Shown: positions 8,047 through 16,976 of the stretch, piece after piece
How positions within the stretch are numbered: position 1 is the first letter of the stretch
Layout: each line of letters opens with the position of its first letter
Source: an uncultured Clostridia bacterium
Lineage (GTDB): Bacteria; Bacillota; Clostridia; Oscillospirales; Ruminococcaceae
Direction of reading: 5' to 3'
NCBI GenBank assembly: GCA_945876435.1
Contig: CAMCOD010000002.1
Location: forward strand, 55,340-119,339
DNA: 64,000 bases
Notes under the pieces: generated by a model
Seen by the model: only the letters and a program-made list of their open reading frames with translations
Told to the model about the DNA's origin: nothing
Databases searched by the model: none
Translations under genes and position numbers: made by a program

Positions 8047-10443
8047 TTACAGTCCCCAAATATTCTTGGCATATTCCTGAATCGCCCGGTCGGCACAGAA
8101 ATAGCCGGACTGCGCCGTGTTATTTAAGGCCATTTTCTGCCAACGGAGCGTGTCGCCGTAGGTCTTAAATGCAAGACGGCGAACCTGGTCATAGCTGTCG
8201 AAATCTTTCAGCACCATATAAGGGTCACGGAATTTCAGGCTGTCTGCCAGCGGCTCAAAGCGGTCGCCGCCGATGGCACCGGAGGTCAGCATATTGATGG
8301 CCTGATTGAGCTGCGGATGCTTGGAGTAGATCTCAAAGGGATTGTAACCGATCTGCTTGCAGCGGTTGACTTCCGGCGTATCCATACCAAAGACAAAGAT
8401 GTTATCCTTACCGACATGCTCACCGATCTCCACATTGGCGCCGTCCCAAGTACCCAGCGTAACCGCGCCGTTGAGCATCAGCTTCATATTGCCGGTACCG
8501 GAGGCCTCTGTGCCAGCCAGAGAAATCTGTTCCGATATCTCACTGGCAGGCATCAGCAGCTCCGACAGAGTAACCCGGTAATCCTCCAGATAAACAATAT
8601 TAAGAATATCCTTTACCTGCGGGTCATTCTGAATCATTTTGCCCAAGCTGCAAATAAACTTGATGATCTGTTTCGCCAAATAATAACCGGGAGCCGCTTT
8701 CGCGCCGAAAATAAAGGTGACGGGCTGGTAATCCTTATTGGGGTTCGCCTTGATTTCGTTGTACATGGTCAGGATCTGCATAGCATTCAGATGTTGCCGT
8801 TTGTATTCATGGAGGCGCTTCACCTGTACGTCAAAAATAGAGTCCGGATTGATCACCTGACCGGTATGTTTCGCGATATAGGCGGCAAAGTCCGCTTTGT
8901 TGGCCCGTTTGATGGCGGCAAATTCCTCCAGAACATCTTTTTTATCCTGATACTTCAGCAGCTCATCCAGTTTGCTCATATCCTTCATGAAGCCATCGCC
9001 AATCAGGTCGATGATCATGTTGTTGAGGCGTGGATTGGACTGGTAAAGCCAGCGTCTGGAGGCAATACCATTGGTCACGTTGTTGAATTTGTACGGCGTC
9101 ACCCGATAGAAATCGGAAAGAACATCGTCTTTCAGAATCTGGCTGTGAAGGGCGGAAACACCGTTGGTGCTGTGAGAACCTACGACCGACAAATTGGCCA
9201 TATGAATCACATGGTTTTCGATAATTGCCATACGGGATACGGTGTAACCGTCCAGATGGGCCTCCCGATAAAGCTGATCCTTCCAGCGTCTGTCGATCTC
9301 CTTGATGATCTGGTAAATTCGGGGCAGCAAGCTGCGGAACATATCCTCGTTCCAGCACTCCAGCGCTTCGCTCATTACCGTATGGTTGGTATAGGCGAAG
9401 GTGCGGGTCACAATATTCCAGGCCTGCTCCCAGCCATAGTTGAACTCATCCAGCAGCATACGCATCAATTCCGGAATTGCCAGAGTGGGATGGGTATCGT
9501 TGATGTGGATGGCATTTTTCTCCGCAAAGTTATCCATATTGCCGTAGGTGGTCACATGGCGGCGGATAATATCATGAATGGAAGCGGAAACCAGAAAATA
9601 CTGCTGCTTCAGGCGCAGAGCCTTGCCCTGGGGATGATTGTCGTTGGGATAGAGGATCTTACTGATGATCTCCGCGGAGGAGTTCTGTCCCAAAGCGGAG
9701 GCGTAGTCACCCCGGTTAAAGGATTCCATGTCGAAGACCGTATTTTTAGCCGTCCACAGACGCAGCACACTGACACCTTTGGTGTCGTAGCCGGAGATCA
9801 TAATGTCGTAAGGAATGGCTTTTACCACAGAATAATCCTTATGCTGAATATGGTGGTAACCGTAGTCCCAGTATTCCTCGATCTCGCCGCCGAAACGCAC
9901 CTCTACCGCATGATCCGGAATCTCCTCCAGCCATACCTGACCGCCGGGGAGCCAGTTATCCGGCAGCTCAGACTGCCAGCCGTCAATAATTTTCTGTTTA
10001 AAAATACCGTATTCATACAAAATGGAATATCCCATGGCAGGAAACTCCTGGGTAGCCAAAGCGTCCATAAAGCAGGCAGCCAAGCGGCCCAAGCCGCCGT
10101 TGCCCAAACCGGCATCCGGTTCCAGCTCAAAGAGATTTTCCATTTTTACGTTATATTTGTTTAATGTCTCACTGACCACATCTTGCATCTTCAGGTTGTA
10201 GATGGAGTTTTTCAGGGAGCGGCCCAGCAGGAACTCCATACACATATAATAAACCTGTTTGCGGCCTCTGGCCTGGTAATCAGCGCGGAAGTGAGCCCGT
10301 TTTTCTTTCAGAATCCGACGCATAATGGTGGCGGTTGCCTGATAGAACTGTTCATCGGTGGCGTTGAGCGGCGTGCGTCCTACCACGGCAAGCTCTTTGG
10401 ACAGGGCTTCTTCAAACTGTTCGCGGTTCATTGGTAAATCCAT
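8047..10443 (-). CDS. glgP: Glycogen/alpha-glucan phosphorylase
   Basis: This enzyme releases glucose 1-phosphate from the ends of alpha-1,4-glucans using phosphate and pyridoxal phosphate. The 798-residue length is typical. Visible family blocks are LGNGGLGRLAACFMDALAT and YGIFKQKIIDGWQ in the N-terminal half, HINDTHPTLAIPEL, and the cofactor-binding region TEASGTGNMKLMLNGA, whose Lys carries PLP. The ATG follows AAAAGGAGAACCTTTT. Its neighbour downstream is the GH13 enzyme, so the two genes form a glucan-degrading pair. Confidence 0.96.
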   Translation of the reverse strand: MDLPMNREQFEEALSKELAVVGRTPLNATDEQFYQATATIMRRILKEKRAHFRADYQARGRKQVYYMCMEFLLGRSLKNSIYNLKMQDVVSETLNKYNVKMENLFELEPDAGLGNGGLGRLAACFMDALATQEFPAMGYSILYEYGIFKQKIIDGWQSELPDNWLPGGQVWLEEIPDHAVEVRFGGEIEEYWDYGYHHIQHKDYSVVKAIPYDIMISGYDTKGVSVLRLWTAKNTVFDMESFNRGDYASALGQNSSAEIISKILYPNDNHPQGKALRLKQQYFLVSASIHDIIRRHVTTYGNMDNFAEKNAIHINDTHPTLAIPELMRMLLDEFNYGWEQAWNIVTRTFAYTNHTVMSEALECWNEDMFRSLLPRIYQIIKEIDRRWKDQLYREAHLDGYTVSRMAIIENHVIHMANLSVVGSHSTNGVSALHSQILKDDVLSDFYRVTPYKFNNVTNGIASRRWLYQSNPRLNNMIIDLIGDGFMKDMSKLDELLKYQDKKDVLEEFAAIKRANKADFAAYIAKHTGQVINPDSIFDVQVKRLHEYKRQHLNAMQILTMYNEIKANPNKDYQPVTFIFGAKAAPGYYLAKQIIKFICSLGKMIQNDPQVKDILNIVYLEDYRVTLSELLMPASEISEQISLAGTEASGTGNMKLMLNGAVTLGTWDGANVEIGEHVGKDNIFVFGMDTPEVNRCKQIGYNPFEIYSKHPQLNQAINMLTSGAIGGDRFEPLADSLKFRDPYMVLKDFDSYDQVRRLAFKTYGDTLRWQKMALNNTAQSGYFCADRAIQEYAKNIWGL

Positions 10444-10524
10444 AAAAGGTTCTCCTTTTCCATATCAAACATATGCGGCCGATTCCCAGGAATGTCCGCA
10501 TGAAACATCGCTCTTTTCTGTTAA

Positions 10525-10553
10525 ATTATAGCCGATTTTCGCCGTATTAGCAA
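10525..10553 (-). promoter_or_regulatory. Promoter of glgP
   Basis: On the minus strand TTGCTA (10548-10553) and a perfect TATAAT (10525-10530) are 17 bases apart, leaving an 80-base leader before the glgP start. Confidence 0.65.
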
Positions 10554-10644
10554 GTTAGGCCAGTAAAATTTGGCATATTGTTACGGAATCCATACTTTTG
10601 TTTATGGAAACGAATGAATTTGTTGTTTCTTTTCTTATTTATTT

Positions 10645-10834
10645 TCCCCTTGTGGGAGATAACCAGCTCTCGTAAATTTGCTTTCGCACTTGCCTGTCGG
10701 CTTCCCGAAGCAGCATGACAGCACCAGAAAACTGCGGCCTGAAGCCATATTCTTAAGCTGTTTGATAGGAGGATTTTCTCCCAATATCCATAAAAGGCGA
10801 AAGCAGCCGCCCGAATGGGCGGCTGCTTTTTTAC
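10645..10834 (+). ncRNA. Candidate structured small RNA ending in a strong terminator
   Basis: The 508-base gap 10444-10951 holds no convincing protein gene. On the plus strand a stretch of about 190 bases can fold: TGGGAGA (10654-10660) pairs with TCTCCCA (10776-10782), CAGCT (10664-10668) with AGCTG (10756-10760), and CTGTC with GACAG around an inner GCTTC/GAAGC hairpin. It ends in a very strong plus-strand terminator (10801-10832). Size and the rod-with-bulges shape recall 6S RNA, but I cannot confirm the family. No clear promoter is seen. Confidence 0.35.
10801..10834 (+). terminator. Strong intrinsic terminator
   Basis: AAGCAGCCGCCC, a 4-base loop and GGGCGGCTGCTT form a perfect 12-bp stem followed by TTTT on the plus strand. 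On the minus strand the tail is TCGCCTTTT, so it could weakly also end the M56 transcript. Confidence 0.85.
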
Positions 10835-10951
10835 TCAAACTTCATGCAGTCAGATTTCATTTCGTTGACGCCTCGCTCTGCAGCGAAAAACCGCTGCGCT
10901 GGAAGGACTTCCGTTTATATCCCGTTTTCATAAAGCATCACAAACAGCAGA

Positions 10952-13900
10952 TCAAGTCGAATTTCCCACAAGAATATTTGGCTTATCCGGGTGAAGCAGA
11001 CGCTCATTTCGGTTGTAGGCGCTGACAAAAATATCGTAAAGCTGCTGGTAACCGTCCACAGGAGATAGGTATTGCTGAGAGCTGTCCTCTTTGACTACCG
11101 TTTGACCCATGTTAGATGGGTCAAACATATAAGTTCCGTTCCATTTCTGAGAGCGGATGCTCACGCTGAGGGCTGGGGAATCCAACGCTGACGGATTCAC
11201 CGGCGTTTTCCGTTTGACCATGCTGTCCAGAATGGAGTAAACCGCCTTCTTTTCTTCCAGATCGCTGATTTTTACACGGTGGGACCCATCTGACAACTGG
11301 ACAGACATGGTGTTAAAGTCCTCCGAAAGCACCGTGTTCCAAAAATCCTTGCCATAGGTTTCCATGGTCAGTTTCCGGGCCACTTCCGCAGCAATATCGT
11401 AACAGTCGGAGCCCAGCTCATAGTAAGCCACTTTGCCATCGGCGGCGTAATATTTTACCTGGCTCTTTCCCTCATAGATCGCCAGCTTCTGACCGTCTTT
11501 ATTCTCGATCAGCACGAAGGTGCCATGCTCCAGATCCAGTTTTTCCTTCTTTTCCGCCCGGACAAAATAGCCGGTGGGAATGTTGGCCATCATACGGAAG
11601 CTACGCTCCCGATTCAGCGCCGCCACTTCCGGCTCCTGATTGGCCGTATCGTCATGAAGGCTGACGGAAACTTGGGTAAATTCCTGGAGAAAGCGGTTTT
11701 CGGTGGCGCTTGTACCCGGCGTTTGGTACAAACGATAGGTATTCAGCAGCTTGTAGACCCGCTCATAGGTGCTGGCAGGAACCGTGTAATACGTTTCAAA
11801 GCCGTAACCGGTGTAATAAACGGCCTGATTGTAGTCTTTGTAGATGTACAGCATCCGTCCGGTGTCGGTACTGATGCGAATATAGTGGCCATCGCTGAGA
11901 TCCACGCCGCTGAGGTAGTCCTCAGTAACCAGTCTTTGGGCCGTTTGCTCCCAATTCAGGTCGTCGATGAGCATTTCGCAGAAGGTGCGGATGCTCAGGG
12001 TATAGGTCATGGTCTCCGGCGACTGGGTAGCGTAAATATCCAGGGTGTTATAGTCATCATGAAAGGGGCTGTAGCGGTCACCGGAAATCGGGTTCTGTTT
12101 CCAGTTCTGCACTTCCTTGATCCGGGTAAACACTTTCTCGTAGGTACTGCTGTCCACATCGTAGTAGGTGCTGTTTCCGACGAAATCCCGGTACAAAGCC
12201 TGATGGTGATCCTTAAACAGGTAGAACTGCTCCATATTGTCGGTGACAAGGCGGATAAAATGGCCGCTCTGCTTCACGTCATAGGTCACCAGAACCTGTT
12301 TGGGTTTGGCCTCTTTCATGCTGTCCCCATCCAGTGCGTCCAGAATGGACTTGATGACCTTCTGATCCACGGTATAGTAGCTGACTGTCTGGTAAGCTTC
12401 GGTGGAATGAACGTCCAGACCCTGGAAGGCCTGCTGAAAGGGCTTTCCGCTGTTGGAGGCCGGAGCAGTGTTCACGGTCGAGGTAGGATTCTGGTTTGCC
12501 GGAACCATTGGCTGAGATTGAACAGTCTCTTCCGGGGTTTTCTCAGGTTCCAACTGCAAATAATCTTCAAAGAACGCCGTCAGCTGGGATTCCGACATAT
12601 TCAGCTCATAGCCCGCATCCTCATTGACCGCAACAAAAATTTTGCCTGTTTCTACTTCACCCAGGAAGTGATATTGGGTTTCTTTTCCTTCCGCGCTGAT
12701 GGAAACCGTATAGCCTCCCCCTGTGGGCGGATTTCCGCTGTACGCGGAAGGCTCCACCTGCTGGCAAAGCCCGTAAAAGACCTCTTTATCCGCATCTTTC
12801 TCGATGGAACGCTGGTGCTCTCCGGTAGCTTTAACCCAAATTGTCAGATCCCGCATCATGGGTCTGCCATCCCGTTCGCTGTCCCAGTAGGAATCCTGGA
12901 GAAGCTCATTCAACTGCCCTCCATCAGCGAAAATATCCCCAATCTCATCAGGAGTCAGCGCGCTCAGGTATTCTTTCGTCCGCTGGATGGAATAAAGGGT
13001 AGCATCCGGATAATTTTCCAGCGTCAAGGAGGAAAGCAGCACATCAAGCAGCGGATTGTTTTCCTCCGCCAGCACTTCCTCGTCTGGCTGCGGCTCTTGT
13101 TTCTCGCCAACCAGCTCGCAGGCCACAAAGGTACCGCAAATCAGCACCAAAGCCAGCGACAAAGCGCCTAACGCAACGCCTTTATGGGCTTTGTCGTTGA
13201 GAACCGCCGCAAAACGCCGCTGCAGCACCTTTTTTCCGCCGTTAAATCCGGTGGAAAGCAGGGTACAACCACCCTTTCCCCGGCACATGATCCGAAGAAT
13301 GGCCTCACAGTATTGGCAGCGGGCCTCCTGACTGCTGTTTTCCACCACCTCTTCGTCGCAGCTTATCTCCAAATCATTATCCGCCGCCCGCAGCATCCCA
13401 TAGACCAGAGGATTGAACCAGTGAATACAACGCGCCGCGATCAGCAGCAGCTTATACCACAGGTCATGGCGTTTGTAATGGTTCAGTTCATGACTTAAAA
13501 TCACTAGATAATCGTCCTGGCTGTAATCCTGTTCCGGCAGCAGGATTGCCGGCTGGAACAAACCAATCATCATGGGACTTTGAAGCCGGCGGTTCTGCAA
13601 AAGCTGCGGCAGTTTGCTGACGTTCATCTCCTGACACAAGCTTTGATAGAGATCCAGAAGTTCCGGATCGTTCACCGGACGGCTCCAGGGATCGATGCTT
13701 CTCCGGTAATTGCCATAGGATAAAAGCTGCCAAATCATGGAACCTGCCGCACCGGCCAGCCAAATTACAGCCAGTACCGTCCAAAGAGAAATGCTCCGGA
13801 CCGTGGTTGCCTGGGCAGAACGGCCGCTTTCTTCTTCCCATGAGGATAGGGGCAATTCTTTTTCCGGAAGGGTCACAGTAGGCAGGGAGTAGTCCTCCAG

Positions 13901-14134
13901 CGGCTGCTCTTCCGCAAAAGTCAGCTCCTGTTCCGGCATCTGCACCTGAATAGGAGCCGGAGTCAGATGAATGTTAAAAGGCAGCAGAAGCCGCAGTACC
14001 AACGCCAGCCAAATCCAGTACCGCCACTTTGCGGTAAAATGCTTTCCAGCCAGCCGAGCAAGCAGCAGCATAAAAGCTATCACCAGTGCCGCTCCCAAAG
14101 AAACTTCCAAACAGCTCAACAAGAGACCTTCCAT
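10952..14134 (-). CDS. M56 (BlaR1-like) membrane metalloprotease sensor with a very long repeated C-terminal region
   Basis: A 1060-residue partner of the BlaI-type repressor. The N-terminal third is a BlaR1/MecR1-type M56 protease: two early membrane helices, a third near 115-140, the zinc motif HELNH at 215-219 with the downstream NDLEISCDEEV, and a fourth helix near 318-340. BlaR1 would then carry a penicillin-binding sensor; here instead about 715 residues follow with no SxxK-type domain. They contain four or five diverged copies of an alpha+beta unit with blocks such as HFIRLVTDNMEQFYLFKDHHQ, HYIRISTDTGRMLYIYKDYNQ and STYEKVFTRIKE / STYERVYKLLN. The repeats should lie outside the cell and sense an unknown ligand. 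Its start shares one base with the BlaI stop. No beta-lactamase is adjacent. Confidence 0.85.
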   Translation of the reverse strand: MEGLLLSCLEVSLGAALVIAFMLLLARLAGKHFTAKWRYWIWLALVLRLLLPFNIHLTPAPIQVQMPEQELTFAEEQPLEDYSLPTVTLPEKELPLSSWEEESGRSAQATTVRSISLWTVLAVIWLAGAAGSMIWQLLSYGNYRRSIDPWSRPVNDPELLDLYQSLCQEMNVSKLPQLLQNRRLQSPMMIGLFQPAILLPEQDYSQDDYLVILSHELNHYKRHDLWYKLLLIAARCIHWFNPLVYGMLRAADNDLEISCDEEVVENSSQEARCQYCEAILRIMCRGKGGCTLLSTGFNGGKKVLQRRFAAVLNDKAHKGVALGALSLALVLICGTFVACELVGEKQEPQPDEEVLAEENNPLLDVLLSSLTLENYPDATLYSIQRTKEYLSALTPDEIGDIFADGGQLNELLQDSYWDSERDGRPMMRDLTIWVKATGEHQRSIEKDADKEVFYGLCQQVEPSAYSGNPPTGGGYTVSISAEGKETQYHFLGEVETGKIFVAVNEDAGYELNMSESQLTAFFEDYLQLEPEKTPEETVQSQPMVPANQNPTSTVNTAPASNSGKPFQQAFQGLDVHSTEAYQTVSYYTVDQKVIKSILDALDGDSMKEAKPKQVLVTYDVKQSGHFIRLVTDNMEQFYLFKDHHQALYRDFVGNSTYYDVDSSTYEKVFTRIKEVQNWKQNPISGDRYSPFHDDYNTLDIYATQSPETMTYTLSIRTFCEMLIDDLNWEQTAQRLVTEDYLSGVDLSDGHYIRISTDTGRMLYIYKDYNQAVYYTGYGFETYYTVPASTYERVYKLLNTYRLYQTPGTSATENRFLQEFTQVSVSLHDDTANQEPEVAALNRERSFRMMANIPTGYFVRAEKKEKLDLEHGTFVLIENKDGQKLAIYEGKSQVKYYAADGKVAYYELGSDCYDIAAEVARKLTMETYGKDFWNTVLSEDFNTMSVQLSDGSHRVKISDLEEKKAVYSILDSMVKRKTPVNPSALDSPALSVSIRSQKWNGTYMFDPSNMGQTVVKEDSSQQYLSPVDGYQQLYDIFVSAYNRNERLLHPDKPNILVGNST

Positions 14135-14532
14135 CAGCGCTCCCTCCTTCTGGTTTCGTCAATAAAGGCTTGCAGTTCATCCAGCTGCGTATCGTCGATG
14201 GACTGGTTCCTGTACAGGTTCGCCACTAAACTGGTCATAGAACGGCCGCAGAGCCGCCCGATAACGGATTTACTTTCCTCAGACAAGTATTCCTCCTCGC
14301 TGATCAGGGCAGTATAGCGGTTCATTTGCCGCCGTCCCTGGGATTCACAGGAGACAAAGCCCTTTTCCACCAGCCTGGACAGGAATTTCAGAACAGTCGT
14401 TGGTCCCCATTTTGTTGGGTCTTCCAGCTTTGCTTCAATATCCGCCCGGGTCACCGGCCCATCCGCCTCCCAGATGATCAGCATCAGTTCCAGCTCGGAA
14501 TTGGGCAGGTGGACAATCTCTCTTTCCTTCAT
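14134..14532 (-). CDS. BlaI/MecI/CopY family transcriptional repressor
   Basis: A 132-residue winged-helix repressor beginning with the usual LPNSELELMLIIWE and continuing ADIEAKL, TTVLKFLSRLVEKGFV, the recognition helix and wing of this family. In Bla/Mec systems the repressor is cut or inactivated after the membrane protease senses its ligand. The gene overlaps the M56 gene by one base, the classic two-gene arrangement. It probably represses its own operon through the paired sites at 14571-14614. Confidence 0.92.
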   Translation of the reverse strand: MKEREIVHLPNSELELMLIIWEADGPVTRADIEAKLEDPTKWGPTTVLKFLSRLVEKGFVSCESQGRRQMNRYTALISEEEYLSEESKSVIGRLCGRSMTSLVANLYRNQSIDDTQLDELQAFIDETRRRER

Positions 14533-14570
14533 ATTTTCCCTCCATTTCGTCTCTTCTTTACCACTATTTG

Positions 14571-14614
14571 ATTAGACAAATGACTAATTTGATTTTATTA
14601 TACATCTGTCTAAT
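14571..14614 (-). promoter_or_regulatory. Paired BlaI-type operators upstream of the repressor gene
   Basis: Site 1, 14571-14588, is the dyad ATTAGACAAATGACTAAT. Site 2, 14599-14614, contains on the minus strand ATTAGACAGATGTAT. The shared core TTAGACA(A/G)ATG resembles the TACA/TGTA-centred dyads bound by BlaI and MecI. Both lie 40-80 bases before the repressor ATG. Confidence 0.6.
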
Positions 14615-14710
14615 ATATCTGTTAATCTATTCCTTTAATATTTTACAAAATTATCCTTGCTTTTTCTGAAAGCTTTGCTGCGGATGCAACAGCACGAAAA
14701 AAATCATAAA

Positions 14711-14747
14711 AAAAGAGGCGGCTTTCCGGGAAAACCGCCTCTTTTTT
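14711..14747 (-). terminator. Terminator after the sortase gene
   Basis: AAAAGAGGCGG and CCGCCTCTTTT form an 11-bp stem around TTTCCGGGAAA-like bases that can pair further. A/T runs flank both sides, so it can work in both directions. It ends the fibre operon on the minus strand. Confidence 0.8.
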
Positions 14748-14795
14748 GTCTGTTTCATTTTTGGGGAGCCTGGATGGCTCAAAAGCATTGAGCGT

Positions 14796-15416
14796 TTATT
14801 CGGCTATCTTGCGGCAGCCAACCATAATCCGATTCTGGTTGGTGTAATCGCAGGTGTAAAGCACCAGCTCATAGGCACTGTCCGCCACCAGACTTACATC
14901 CGTAGGGGCAATCATGGAAATTTCCGCCACCTGATAAACATGAACATTGCCGTCCATGTCAGTAAAAGTCACCTGATCGCCGTAGCTGAGCTGGGACAGG
15001 CGTCCAAAATGCCTGCGATAATTGTGCGCGGCGATCACCAAATCATCGGTAGCCAGATCGCCGAAATCCCGGCAGGGCGCAACTTTCAGCAAAGCCTCGT
15101 CACAATCACTGAGTACCGGCAGCTCCAGGTTCAGCGTGGGCAAATTCAGTACACCAATGTAATTATAGCCGTTGATCATGGAAATTTTGGTTTCTTCCGG
15201 CTCCATCTCTTCCCTTTCCGCCGATTCTTCCTTCTCCGGCTGAGCGGGAGAGGACTCGATCTGCTGTGTAATCGCTGTCTGCACATCGGCAAGCATTTTC
15301 TCGGCGCTTTCGCCGGCCTTTTGATCTTCCCATTGGTTATAGACAAACAAAAGCAGTGCTGAAAGAATCAGCACTGCTCCCAAGCTTATCATACCAATGC
15401 CTAATTTCTTACGCAT
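14796..15416 (-). CDS. Sortase
   Basis: A 206-residue transpeptidase with one N-terminal membrane helix (about 7-27), an acidic linker and a sortase barrel. Catalytic residues are His131 (AAHNYRRHF), Cys189 (LVLYTCDY) and Arg196 (TNQNRIMVG). It should cut a sorting signal and attach the substrate to the wall or to another subunit. MRKKLGIG at 15416 is chosen as start; a longer reading would add 14 residues inside the upstream gene. It overlaps the upstream Cna-B gene by 8 bases, and that protein, with its QTGQLNWP motif, is the evident substrate. The subclass is not assigned. Confidence 0.9.
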   Translation of the reverse strand: MRKKLGIGMISLGAVLILSALLLFVYNQWEDQKAGESAEKMLADVQTAITQQIESSPAQPEKEESAEREEMEPEETKISMINGYNYIGVLNLPTLNLELPVLSDCDEALLKVAPCRDFGDLATDDLVIAAHNYRRHFGRLSQLSYGDQVTFTDMDGNVHVYQVAEISMIAPTDVSLVADSAYELVLYTCDYTNQNRIMVGCRKIAE

Positions 15417-16380
15417 TGTTCTTTCTGCCTTTCCGCAGCAGTGTCGCGCCGCCTGCAATCAGAGCAAGACCAATTCCCGCCAACAGCGGAATCGGCCAAT
15501 TTAATTGACCGGTCTGTTCCAGATTACCGGTGTTGGTGATGGTAAATACCCGGCCCACACTGTCATAAGACACTTTGTAGCCCTTTGGAACATTCACTTC
15601 TTCCACTTCCCAACCGCTCGCTTTGGTCAGGTCGCGCCAAGTGTATCTCCAGTTGTTTTTCGCGCTGAGGGTGACAGTATCGTAGGTTTTGCCGTTGCGG
15701 GTCAGACGGACCTTGATGCTTTCCGGTCTGGACGCGGAATTGCCGTCTTTCCAGACTTTCTTAACGGTCACTTTGTAGGTCTCGTCGTCCTTGTCGTCAG
15801 TCTCGTGGGAATAGTTCAATTTCTCCACACTAAACTGCCAGTCGATCTCGCCGATGCGGTCAGCAAAATCGTTATCGAGTTCGTTCGGAACCGTCAATTT
15901 AACGATCAGTGTGGCTGCGTCGCCATGGTCGAAGGTTCCCAGCAGAACAGGGTTTTTCAGACCGTCCAGCTCACCTGCTGGACCACTAAAGATTTCTTTT
16001 CCGTTATTCTCCACAATCAAGGTCATTTGATTGAGGAATTTGGTCATTTTTTCTAAATCTACATTTTCCAAGCCTTTAGCAACCGGTTTATTCTCCGCAT
16101 CATGTGGAAGCGCCTGCAGGTAGATCTTTACATAATCGCAGCTTGTGCAGCTATTGATGATGGTGATTTCCTGTTCCAGCGTATCCCCAGGCATTACGTC
16201 TTTGAAGCTGCTGAAAAGGTCGGTTTTGGTCATTTGTGTGCCGTCATCCACCGTAAATTCGAATCCGTCTTTGTAGGTGACTCTGGATGTTCCATCAGCG
16301 GCCAGCGCCGGCACAGCCATGGACAGCACCATGACCAGCGCAAGCAGGAGGACGGATATCTGTTTCAATGTTTTTTTCAT
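15409..16380 (-). CDS. Cna-B domain surface protein with sortase signal
   Basis: A 323-residue secreted wall protein. A classical signal peptide ends at VPALAADG. Residues 30-205 form a domain with MPGDTLEQEITI, a style seen in TasA/camelysin-like subunits and related fibre proteins. A Cna-B domain follows (about 210-290), with Lys in VTVKKVW, Glu in GWEVEEV and Asn in FTITNTG, the residues expected for an internal isopeptide bond. The C-terminus has QTGQLNWP, a hydrophobic helix and RKGRKNNA, a QTGQLNWP-type sorting signal common in gut Clostridia. It probably anchors the fibre to the wall; the downstream sortase overlaps it. Confidence 0.85.
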   Translation of the reverse strand: MKKTLKQISVLLLALVMVLSMAVPALAADGTSRVTYKDGFEFTVDDGTQMTKTDLFSSFKDVMPGDTLEQEITIINSCTSCDYVKIYLQALPHDAENKPVAKGLENVDLEKMTKFLNQMTLIVENNGKEIFSGPAGELDGLKNPVLLGTFDHGDAATLIVKLTVPNELDNDFADRIGEIDWQFSVEKLNYSHETDDKDDETYKVTVKKVWKDGNSASRPESIKVRLTRNGKTYDTVTLSAKNNWRYTWRDLTKASGWEVEEVNVPKGYKVSYDSVGRVFTITNTGNLEQTGQLNWPIPLLAGIGLALIAGGATLLRKGRKNNA

Positions 16381-16392
16381 ATCAGTACCTCC

Positions 16393-16959
16393 TTACTTTC
16401 TAATCGTGCCGTCAGCGTTTACGATTACGCCCCAAGCACCTTTAACAGCGTCTGCTGGTTCAGCCTGAATGGCCTCAGAGAGGATCTCTACACAAAGCTC
16501 GTAGCCGTCTGCCGGTGCTTTTCCTTCTACAGGACTACAGTTCGTGAATAACACTCCAGTATAATCCTGAGCCGTTACCGGTTTTGTGTAGTAGTAGAAG
16601 CCATCAGAACCAGCAATCCAGTCCGCTTTTGTCTCAGAAATGTTATAATTAATGTTATAACTGTCTGAAGCAGCAGGCATAACATTATAACCATTTCGCC
16701 AAGTTACCACCACAGCCGCGCGGATATAGGCTATCACGTTGCTGTCGTTTTGGATTCTTACGTCCTTTTTAACACCGGGAGTATTTAAATTTTCGTCAAC
16801 TTTGCTGTCCACACGGGCGGGAGTGAAGGTGTTGACAACCGGGTCGGGGCTGCTGACCAGATAGGCCATGGTAGTTCCGATGACGGTGGAAACAACCAGC
16901 ACCAGAGAGAGCAACAATACGATTGCTCTTTTGCTCATATTTGATTTTTTGCGTCTCAT
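16393..16959 (-). CDS. TasA/camelysin-like fibre subunit with SipW-type signal peptide (copy 3)
   Basis: A 188-residue exported protein with basic N-terminus, a hydrophobic stretch and GTTMAYLVSSPDPVVNTF, the cleavage-region pattern of SipW substrates. The body is a beta-rich subunit with NDSNVIAYIRAAVVVTW, the element typical of this family. GAGGAGGC lies 8 bases before the ATG. It is one of three paralogues in the operon; this one lies between the VWA protein and the wall anchor, so a linker or adaptor role is possible (inference). Confidence 0.8.
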   Translation of the reverse strand: MRRKKSNMSKRAIVLLLSLVLVVSTVIGTTMAYLVSSPDPVVNTFTPARVDSKVDENLNTPGVKKDVRIQNDSNVIAYIRAAVVVTWRNGYNVMPAASDSYNINYNISETKADWIAGSDGFYYYTKPVTAQDYTGVLFTNCSPVEGKAPADGYELCVEILSEAIQAEPADAVKGAWGVIVNADGTIRK

Positions 16960-16976
16960 ATTTGCTGCCTCCTCTC

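Noticed and set aside
10681..10735. Segment with CGAAGCAGCATGACAG considered as SRP RNA
   Set aside because: The conserved GGAA-type tetraloop and asymmetric loop of SRP RNA are not present.
10678..11025. Plus-strand frame of 115 codons across the gap near 10.8 kb
   Set aside because: It runs through a strong terminator and into the M56 gene, with no homology or ribosome site; the gap is better explained by an RNA.
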